Below, piece after piece: positions 56,279 through 64,000 of a stretch of 64,000 nucleotides of DNA; the first letter of the stretch is position 1, and every line of letters begins with the position of its first letter. The stretch lies in contig NW_006766885.1 in assembly GCF_000275845.1 (NCBI RefSeq), positions 1,877,569-1,941,568 on the forward strand, given 5' to 3'. Under the pieces are notes generated by a model. The model saw nothing but the letters and a program-made list of their open reading frames with translations, was not told the DNA's origin and did not search any database. The stretch is from Dichomitus squalens LYAD-421 SS1. Taxonomy: Eukaryota; Basidiomycota; Agaricomycetes; Polyporales; Polyporaceae. The translations under genes and the position numbers were made by a program.

Positions 56279-58825
56279 ATGCAATCCGAAGACGACCGCA
56301 TGATGACAGACGACGGCGCGCAGACCCAGCAGCAGACACAGTCTACACAGCAAGCCTCCCAGAACGACTATGTTCTTGATACTCACCTATGGGGCTACCT
56401 CATCCCCTGCAGCGCGAACCTGCGCCGGATCGACTTCCAGAAGATCAAGACGTCCTACCGCATCGGTCGCAACCGCGAGGAGCACAAGAACGACATCATC
56501 CTTCCGGGCATGAAGATCAGTGAGTCGCGCGGCGCGTCCATACTGCGCTTGTCTGGCGTTTGGCACGACGCGTCCTGACGTGCGCTTTCAGGCAACTTCC
56601 ATTGCATCATCGAGTGGGATGGCGATGAGACACCCAAGTCCGCAATCAAAGTGACAGATGCGTCGAGTAACGGAACTTTCGTGAGTAGCCATTTCATTCC
56701 TGTCACACTCCCTTGTTCATTCGCCTCAAGATCAACGGCGAGAGGATCGGCAAGGGGAAGGTCAAGATACTGCGCGACGGAAACGAGATCGCGTTCGGAA
56801 CTTCTGCTCCCCAACCGGCGAACGGCGGATTGGAGGACTATCGTGAGTCTATCATCCATCTTCAATTGTCCAGAACGTTCTCCTTAGCCTGTCTGGAGGT
56901 TTCGTATATCGCCATATGGCATGCGGTCTGCCCAACCGTGGCTTGCACAAGTACTACGACCTGCAACACGAACTCGGCAAGGGTTCATTCGCCACCGTTA
57001 TGAAGGCGCTACACCGAGAAGAAGACAAGTGGTACGCCGTCAAGATGATACAGGCGAACAAGCTCCGGCGAAATCTGAGCAATGTGAGCGTGAATGGTGT
57101 TCCACCCGAAGACAAGACCAGCAACTTCGCCCGGGAAATCAACATCCTCGAGCGTCTACAGCACAGGAACATCTGCCAGCTGAAGGAAGTGTTCTTCGAG
57201 CCTTATAGCATCAGTACGTTATTTGTATAGGAATATCTGCTATCTGCTAAAGGCCCTATCTAGACCTCGTTCTGGAGTGGGTGCCAGGAGGAGACCTCCT
57301 CGAATACATCCTCAACAAATCAGGGATATGTAAGCAACTTATTCATGCCTCTTGTTCGTATCTAATGTTCTCATGTAGCGGAACCTGAGGCGCAGTCCCT
57401 CACATACCAGATCTGCGATGCGCTTGCTGTGAGTCATGCAGTTCTCTACCGTCATTTTCATCTAACGCGCGTAATAGTATGTTCACGCTCAAGGAATCGC
57501 GCACCGAGACCTCAAGCCGGAGAATGTGTTGTTGACTGACGATAGTCCCCCTATCGTCAAAGTCGCGGACTTCGGTCTCGCGAAGGTCATTGATAGCATG
57601 ACCATGTTACGCGTACGTTTCGTGATCCCTGAAATTCGAGAATCATGCGTTTATATGTATGCACAGACGATGTGTGGCACGCCTGTCTATCTCGCACCAG
57701 AGGTCGTGAACCAGGGACCTGACAATGAGGGATATGACCAACTCGTGGATAGTTGGAGCGTCGGTGTGATTGTCTATTCCATGTACGTGTTTTTCTCTAT
57801 TTACCCGCATGCTTCTCGTTGACGTTCCTTGCAGGCTCACCATGTCCACGCCCTTCGGTGATGAGGATGTGAACCAGGACGTCAAAACACGGGTAGCCAA
57901 TCGTCAAGTCCAGTGGGACTACCTCCAGGAATGCGGCGCAAGCCCTCTTGGTGAGCACCTTTCCTCGTCCACAAACATCAAGTACCTGATGACGGATACG
58001 CACGCCTCAGCGGAGGATTTCATCCGCAAACTTCTCGAGTATGACCCGCGAAAGCGCATGTCCCTCACAGACGCGCGCGACCACCCCTGGCTGGCAGACC
58101 AACGTGCCGCCCACGCCGCCTCCGCACCCCCACCATCGGCTCCTGTGTCCGCCCCCGCATCGCAAGCCATAGCTGCCCCTCGGCGTCAAGGGCTCGTCGA
58201 CGCATCGATGCGCTCGATCATCTCGAATAGCATGTCGCTCGACGATGACGCAGTCATGGACACCGGCCGCATGACGCCCCCATATGTTCCCGGACTGGGC
58301 AACGACGAAGTGGCACCCGACCAAATACTGGCGAACGCAATCGAGCGCCTGCCATCCCGCCTCGTGCGCCGGAGCAACTACATCCAGCGCGCGCGAGACA
58401 TGGGCCAGGACCTCCCCGGCCCGTCGCAGGAGATGCAGCAGCGCGCGGCCGCAGAGGAGGAGGCGGAGAACTTGAATGATCCGCCGAGCTCGCGTGTGAA
58501 TAAGCGCAAGGCCGCGCTCGACTTTGAGGCATCCCTGACGCCCATGGACGAGGAGGACGAGAATGATGCGGGCGCGGGTGCAGAGGACGACCCAGCGCCT
58601 GCAGGAGCGCGTGGGGGACGGACGAAGCGCGGGCGTGGGGGTGCGAAGAAGGTCGTTGCTGGGGCTGCGCCGCCTTCGAGCAAGCGTGGGCGTGGGCGCG
58701 CGGCGACGGCCACTCCAGCGGCCAACGGGGACGAGAGCGAGGGCGGGGGGCTGAGGCGGTCGTCGAGGCTGAATCAGGGCTCACCGGTCCCGGTTAAGGT
58801 CACGAAGGTCGCACGGCGGATCTGA
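56279..58825 (+). CDS. FHA-domain checkpoint kinase, Chk2/Rad53/Cds1 type
   Basis: Ten exons (56279-56519, 56592-56680, 56731-56842, 56899-57213, 57264-57329, 57379-57428, 57478-57612, 57667-57782, 57835-57950, 58011-58825) close to 684 residues. The N-terminus has a Gln/Thr stretch with SQ/TQ-like sites ([15 protein letters not shown]), then an FHA domain ([41 protein letters not shown]). The kinase domain follows: GKGSFATV loop, YAVKMI lysine, HRDLKPEN at about 300-307, DFG at about 322-324, [13 protein letters not shown]-terminal basic, Gly/Arg-rich region ends KVTKVARRI and may be the nuclear signal. The kinase relays ATR/ATM signals at damaged or stalled forks, the pathway in which Rtt107 also acts. 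One FHA domain only, as in S. pombe Cds1 and human Chk2. Confidence 0.95.
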
Positions 58826-58843
58826 GGGCGCGCACCTCTCCAC

Positions 58844-59050
58844 ATGGCCCCGCCTCGCACTCAAGTTCAGAAGAAGCGAGGCGCGAGGGAGGTGTGTGTC
58901 GCGGCCGCGCGCTACGTGGCTTGGTGTGTTGTCGTGTTCTTGGCTTTCCTCGTGTTCTGGTCTGTCGTGTTCCACATGCTTGCTCATCCGGCTACCCGGG
59001 GGATGCTTAGTTCCTTGAAGTCATTCCTTTCTGCATACCTGATCTGGTGA
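58844..59050 (+). CDS. Small single-pass membrane ORF (68 aa) directly behind the kinase gene
   Basis: The ATG lies 18 bases after the kinase stop codon and the frame is open for 68 codons. The product has a basic N-terminus (MAPPRTQVQKKRGAREV), one strong transmembrane helix (YVAWCVVVFLAFLVFWSVVF) and a short polar end. Topology would be N-in. Such spacing leaves no room for a separate promoter outside the kinase coding region, so it would have to be a 3'-UTR ORF, a second cistron, or chance. Composition favours a real peptide; nothing else supports it. Confidence 0.35.
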   Translation: MAPPRTQVQKKRGAREVCVAAARYVAWCVVVFLAFLVFWSVVFHMLAHPATRGMLSSLKSFLSAYLIW

Positions 59051-60130
59051 TTCCCCGGACCCCATCTCCTGTTCTTGTCCTAGTTGCTCTGTTCCTCTCC
59101 TATCTTACCACCATCGCCCCCTCATTTCTCCCTCGACACGTTGCCGTCCGCACCGAGCTCCACCAATCAGTCTTCTCACCCCTCTATGCCATCTCCCATC
59201 GCCTTGTGTAGTATTGAAGAATCCGAAAACTGACATTATCCCAGCTTTGCGCGTAGCGCGAGCCGTAATACGCTCCTTTGATTACTGTGTTTATATCTAG
59301 TCGCGCCGATAGGCTTCTCCACGTGTATTTGGATTACAGGTTGAATAGAACTGCATATAGTGTCCCGTATGTTGATAACTGGACAAATCGTTGGGCGGGT
59401 AAGATCTCAAAGAGGGCCAGGACGACTTGTTCGAATCGCGATCTATTACATGAGTGGTCCCGGAGAATAATGGTGATATACAATGCGACTATGCCTAGTG
59501 AAAGGATTGAACAAAACTTGGAGGAGAATCATAGTGGTGACAATGCAGACAATGAACAACTACAGAACAAGACGTAGTATACTGATAGTGTGAGAACATG
59601 GGGGTGACATATGGGGGCGCAAGCGAGGTGATCACTGAGACAAGAAGCTAGTCCGCAATCATGCAAAGGACAGACAAATGGAGAACACAGGGTACGATCA
59701 TGGCTGGGTGAACGTTAAAGAACTTGTCAGCGTAAACAATTAGCATCAAGGAAAACGATATGATAGCGATGGCAAAGCAACAGACTAGAAGAAAGCATAG
59801 GTAGGATCGCTGAGCAGTCCGCAGGATGCAGACTAGAGCACGGGTATTGCGATGAATGAAGTGATTCTGGATAGGTTGGATGAAGAGGGAAAGCGTGTTC
59901 ACGGTAGCAGGAAACCAACGGCTTCAGTGGTGATCGGCAGTGCCTTGAGCGAGGGGCGAATGCGCAAAGGGGGGGCAGAGCACGGCGGGATGGGTCTGGT
60001 GGTAAGACGTCCCGGGGAACTCGCAGGGCTGACGACGCTGGATGCATTGTCTGAACGGATATCGAAGAATCAGATATCATGTTCGTAGACGAAGGTCACG
60101 CCAGAAGCATTATATGAGAAGGCGAAGCCG
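59051..60130. other. Intergenic stretch, no supported gene
   Basis: AT-rich first half (3' region of the kinase gene) and no frame with recognisable character on either strand. The 117-codon minus frame 59727-60080 is Ser/Pro/His-rich without a motif. Confidence 0.45.
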
Positions 60131-62035
60131 TCAGTAACACGTCCATTCAGAGATTAGACGGAATCCGAAGAAACGGATAGAACGAGGAAGGTAGCAAACG
60201 CGCCGGAGAGTAGGTAAGCTCGGATCTTGTTGACGAAGCCTTTGAGAATGCCCAAATGACCAAGACACGAGCACCGAAATGGGCAAAGTCTCAGATGCAG
60301 CATGGGAGCTAGAGATCTCCGTCGATAGCAATCGACAAGCTATTAGCATATTCCGCGAAGCACCACGGTGGCCTGGGGCCACATCATGAGACACGTCCCA
60401 TGCCGCAGACACACCGCGCGCACTGAACCACCCATACTAAGTGGGACAATGCCTCCGACGATCGCATTAATGACACGCCGGCAATTGCCTCCCGCGAATC
60501 AGATATGAAGACCGGAGAGGGATAACGGGAGGAACTCGAGCGTGCAGACTCACCCACATCTCCGCGCCTCGTCGCCCTCCTGCGGACCCCCGCACGCGAT
60601 CTTGCGCCGTCTGCAGAAAGCGCAAGCCGCCGTTGTACCGCGTTTGTGCGGCCGCTTCGCGCTGGGGAGGTCCTTCGTGAGCTGCAGGATGGGGCCTGCA
60701 GGGCCCGCCACTACAGGAATACGGCGCCCCGTTGTCGGTGAGTACACCAATACCTCATCTGCATTGATCGGAGGCGTTGTAGGAGGCGTCGTCGGTGTCC
60801 GGGGTGGCCCAGGGGCTGAGAGGCCCAGACCAACCCGCAGTTGCATGAGCTCTGGGAACATCAGCAAACTGCGGCACCATGCTTAGGGTATTAAGAGGTT
60901 ACTCACGCTCCATGTCGTCTGGGCTGAGAGGAGAGTCTGAGCGAGGCATACACGCCTGGTACTCCCTGCCATTGATAGCACACATGAGCGCATCCCAGTC
61001 ACCGCCATATTCGGGGAAGCGGAGCTTGTCGAGTATAGCTCCCAGCTTCCACTGCGACGGGACGACGACCGGTTGGTCCTCTCCTTTCACTCGACCTCCG
61101 CACGTCATCGTGTCGCCCGAGTCGGCGACACGAGCACGAGCACCCTCGGCGTAGTCGGATCCCGTCTGGTTCTGCGGTGTACACCTCGCGTCAACCTGCC
61201 GTTCTCTCCAAGGCAAAGCTGAACAGGGCCTACCTCGAACTGCGCCGAGCACTGCGCCACTGGGCCAGTGTCTCCGCCGGGGTCGTCCCTGTTTCTTCTT
61301 TGTTTTGGAAGAACAGAGCATGGGGGTGTCGGCGAAGGAGACGGGATCGGCCTGGGTGCGAGTGCAGATACCGGCGAAGAGTGCTCCGGATATGCGAGGG
61401 TCGGAGTGGCTAGAATGCCCATGCTCGTGGTCTCGGTGAGCTTGGGCATGTCTGCGTGTAGATCACAGGGAGGTCTAAGTGAGCCCATCGGAGGAGTGAG
61501 GGAGCCCATTGGAGGAGTAAGTGAGCCCATTCGGGGAGTAAGTGAACCCATGGGGGGCTCGTCGACCTCCATCTTAGCGAAGACTTCGGTTGTTATCGGG
61601 TTGGCCGTAGTCGCATACGACTCGACATCAGTCGATGGCGTCTGCGTCTCGTCCGCAAGGTAGACATTGGGATCCTGTAGGGCATAATACTTGCTCGATA
61701 TCGCGTCGGGCGGGAGGTAGTGGAGACAGCCGAACGCAGAGCCGGCATCGAAGTCGCCGTAGTCGCTGAATGCGGCCAGATCTGGCACGCCGTTGGTGTT
61801 GTAGCATTTTAGTTGTGGCGGCGCGATCGAATAGATTGGATAGGCGTTGTGCTGTCGATCGACATTGTTAGTAGTCGCCACGAGTCTGGGGAACAGGACG
61901 AAGAGCAATCGAGCTACGTACGTCACAATGACCCGCGAAGTAGTGTTCGGGCACTGCGCCAACATAGTGTGGCTGCTGCAAGTTGCCCGACGCCTGGTCC
62001 GGGAACTCCTGCATGCCAGTGTACACCTGCGACAT
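60131..62035 (-). CDS. Zn2-C6-type transcription factor with incomplete zinc cluster
   Basis: Minus-strand exons 62035-61922, 61851-61234, 61171-60907 and 60851-60554 close in phase, and a fifth (60422-60131) would complete 528 codons. The first 410 residues are disordered (MSQVYTGMQEFPDQAS start, a 7-residue PPMGSLT repeat, Ser/Pro stretches). At about residue 409 the first half of a fungal binuclear cluster appears, CAFCRRRKIACGG, preceded by the basic KRPHKRGTTAA and followed by EGDEARRC. The expected QC-x-RR-x-L-x-C second half is not found: the fifth exon reads in a frame without it, while another frame after the acceptor has QCARCVCG then a stop. Either an exon was missed, or the gene is damaged. 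In related proteins the cluster sits near the C-terminus. Confidence 0.62.
61479..61562. repeat. Four tandem 21-bp units inside the Zn2-C6 gene
   Basis: Four copies of a 21-bp unit (consensus AGTGAGCCCATTGGAGGAGT on the plus strand) encode the repeated heptad PPMGSLT on the minus strand, with one PRMGSLT and a final RPP variant. In-frame length keeps the reading frame, so copy number could vary between strains. Confidence 0.85.
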
Positions 62036-62812
62036 ATAAGTGTTCGTACAGAATGTCCAGCAGAGTAGGCTAATACAAGAAGCAAGAGGAGAAGGAGTGG
62101 AAGGGCGAGACCACGGTCAGCCAAGGCCTTGCTTCTCTAGGACACAGCCGGTAAACACCTGCGTTAGAAGCGTCGTCGAACGTGGACGATGTGATTGCCG
62201 TCCCCCGTCCGGCCCTCGAGAATCCAGGCCTAAGACTATCTCGCAAGAAGATTTCCGGATCCCAAGGCTCTATACGGCTCTACTGCGACAACACTAGGTC
62301 CGCGTTCTTGTGCGCGCCAGTTAAGACCCGTTCGGGCTGTTGAGCACGTCATCACTAACCACGATCGTCCACGATCGCGCTGCTAGCAGTGAGTACCAGG
62401 TGGGGGTGAGTGATATCCATTGGTCGAGGATGGTGGGACTAGCGATAGGCGTCGGATGTGTAACCGCGAAGGGGATAGGAACTGGCGATCAGGACATTTG
62501 ATTCCGAGATCTTCGAATGCCTCGCGAGGGCGGGGGAGAACCGATTTGTCGTAGGCATTGAATCCGTCGGTCGCGTGGCCTGCCCCACAGTCCGGGTACC
62601 GTACACGAGCCAAAGCGTAATTCCATTCGAGTAAATGCTCCCTGGCTTCTCGGGTTTCATCGTGGCTGGCCCGCGCACCCCTAGTCCCTTTCCCAGAGCT
62701 GTGTTCAGGGCTTCCGTAGCCCACAAGGTCTCCAGCCCAACACGGACCGGCTCTGTTTGCTGCTCGAAATTATCTGCCAGTTGGCATTGTACAGCTGTAC
62801 CAGAGGCCTCCA
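62036..62812. other. Intergenic stretch upstream of the Zn2-C6 gene
   Basis: A minus-strand frame at 62439-62849 crosses the border of mobile unit C and so cannot be an old gene in that form; its part outside the unit shows no motif. Promoter of the Zn2-C6 gene presumably lies at 62036-62400. Confidence 0.4.
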
Positions 62813-63406
62813 TCAGCAAATTGTGCAAACAATGGTCATCCATGACCACGGCGCCCGAAACTGGCCTCCCCTTTCCGGAAACCGCAAGCGCCTACTAATT
62901 ACGGCCAACTCCCATCTCGTCCGACGGACTCTGGCCATTGAGCACCTGCGCGGATGGATCCCGGCAATGCTAGGTAAGTATTCATCTTGCGCTATTACTT
63001 CATACCACTCAATCGTCATTAGAGAATCATCGAGGCTATGCAAAGCGCCCCGCTGTACCACAGCCGCCTCGGCACTCCTCACTAATATCTCTCTTGTCCC
63101 TCTCCCGAGCGCACTCCTCGTCCTGCTCTCCGCCTCTGCACTCTCCGCCTGCTGCTCTGCGACTCCCAGTGAGCTCTGTCTCTACGCTCCTGCTGCTCCT
63201 GCGCCGTGCGCCGGGGTCCTGAGTGTGAATTCGCACAACTTCTCCACCACCGTAGTTATGAGGCAGAAGTGCCGTTGCACGTAGAGCGGGGATTAGCACG
63301 GAGCGGTCAGATGTCCGCCTGATAGTATATTGTCCGCACGCATGACCCGTGTGCAGGGAAAGCAGAGATACTGGACCAGCGTCCTCGTCAAGTACTGGGC
63401 TGACGG
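62813..63406 (+). mobile_element. Mobile unit copy C, 5' fragment
   Basis: Starts at the same base as copies A and B (A|TCAGCAAATTGTGC) and follows copy A with only a handful of differences until GTACTGGGCTGACGG, where similarity stops abruptly, well before the primase fragment. It keeps the uninterrupted TA where copy A has the MITE. Truncation at the 3' side could come from recombination, from partial copying or from a later deletion. Confidence 0.85.
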
Positions 63407-63780
63407 CAGGGATGTGCGGGTCGACGCAACCGTTGACCAGGTTTACAGGTATAGTAAACCCGTCGACATGTCGACAAGGTGAACGGTACACTTTCGCACG
63501 CTCACGCGCCTGTCGGCGACCCAGCAACTTCGACGTTTTCACCCGTTCGTCTCAGCGCCCAATTCACCCGTCTGCTCGTCCTCCCCGCGGTCTGAGTTGT
63601 CGAACTCTCCCCACTCATCCGTTTGACATCAAACATTGCACAACAGTTTCCCAAGCATCTCTGCTATCTGTTAATAATCTCAAATCAGCGCTCCGATCCC
63701 TACAACTGTATCACCAACCCACTTTCTTCCACCTACCCTCTCATCTACTCTCGCCGCTCCCCTTTGTCAGTGCAGCAACT
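63407..63780. promoter_or_regulatory. Upstream region of the last gene
   Basis: No gene; the second half is C/T-rich like a basidiomycete 5' leader, followed by the ATG at 63781. Confidence 0.35.
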
Positions 63781-63966
63781 ATGTATCATATTCCAAGTAC
63801 TGCACTAGTGAATGCATCTGGCTGGTTCCCCCATGCGCCATCTATTGTCTCCGAAGTCTCTGTAGCGGGCTCTCCATCGGCATCCATGTCCAATATATTC
63901 CATACCTCGAGCTCTTCATCTAATGATGCCGTCATGTCGGAATCTTCCCTCCGTTTCTGCCAGTAA
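63781..63966 (+). CDS. Start of a gene running towards the window end (first exon, unassigned)
   Basis: From the ATG after a pyrimidine-rich leader, 61 codons encode a Ser-rich polypeptide (MYHIPSTALVNASGWFPHA ... FHTSSSSSNDAVMSESS) that ends at TAA, with a possible donor GTAATG just before the stop. The composition fits the disordered start of a regulator. The rest lies beyond the window, so neither family nor reality of the gene can be settled. Confidence 0.3.
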   Translation: MYHIPSTALVNASGWFPHAPSIVSEVSVAGSPSASMSNIFHTSSSSSNDAVMSESSLRFCQ

Positions 63967-64000
63967 TGACATGAGAAGCCGAAGAGCGATTCGAGCTTGA

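Noticed and set aside
1..64000. tRNA, rRNA, CRISPR arrays, riboswitches, bacterial-type promoters or terminators
   Set aside because: Looked for by eye; no tRNA box B context with a foldable cloverleaf, no spaced direct repeats, and the DNA is clearly eukaryotic.

Overview
The window is nuclear DNA of a filamentous basidiomycete. The evidence is many short (about 45-65 nt) GT-AG introns with CTRAY-type branch points, DUF6533 and HET-domain proteins of the kind expanded in Agaricomycetes, a Zn2-C6 regulator, and mushroom-type homologues of Dad4, Rtt107/Brc1, Chk2/Rad53 and MIOS/Sea4. A wood-decay polypore is a reasonable guess but cannot be proved from the window. Exon-intron models were built by hand from reading frame, splice sites and protein-family conservation; phases were checked to close, but no transcript data were available.

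Layout: (1) 0-8.5 kb: tail of a WD40 protein, an isochorismatase-like hydrolase, a Cys-rich single-pass membrane protein, and a small three-exon orphan gene. (2) 8.7-11.2 kb: a mobile unit (copy A) carrying a broken fragment of the DNA primase small subunit gene and itself interrupted by a 706-bp MITE. (3) 11.7-20.7 kb: housekeeping block with a carnitine acyltransferase, a DJ-1/PfpI protein and the GATOR2/SEA subunit MIOS (Sea4), all intron-rich and intact. (4) 21-33 kb: a HET-domain gene, a DUF6533 membrane protein, then a poorly coding, repeat-rich stretch around a 430-N assembly gap. (5) 33.2-35.9 kb: Dad4 and a PC-esterase/TBL-like membrane protein in divergent orientation. (6) 36.7-55.3 kb: accessory island with an intact HET gene, the multi-BRCT protein Rtt107/Brc1, a decayed HET pseudogene, and a tandem family of small three-exon genes of unknown function (three intact, one relic) split by a second copy (B) of the primase-carrying unit. 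(7) 56.3-64 kb: Chk2/Rad53-type checkpoint kinase, a tiny membrane ORF close behind it, a Zn2-C6-type protein with an incomplete zinc cluster, a 5' fragment (copy C) of the mobile unit, and the start of another gene.

How the parts relate: the conserved genes are ordinary cell biology (lipid/acetyl shuttling, TORC1 amino-acid signalling, kinetochore ring, replication-stress response), and Chk2 and Rtt107 act in the same checkpoint pathway although they are not co-regulated neighbours here. The unusual content lies in the accessory parts: HET genes at different stages of decay, the undescribed tandem family beside them, and a multicopy mobile unit that captured an intron-containing piece of PRI1 and exists here in three copies with a shared 5' end.
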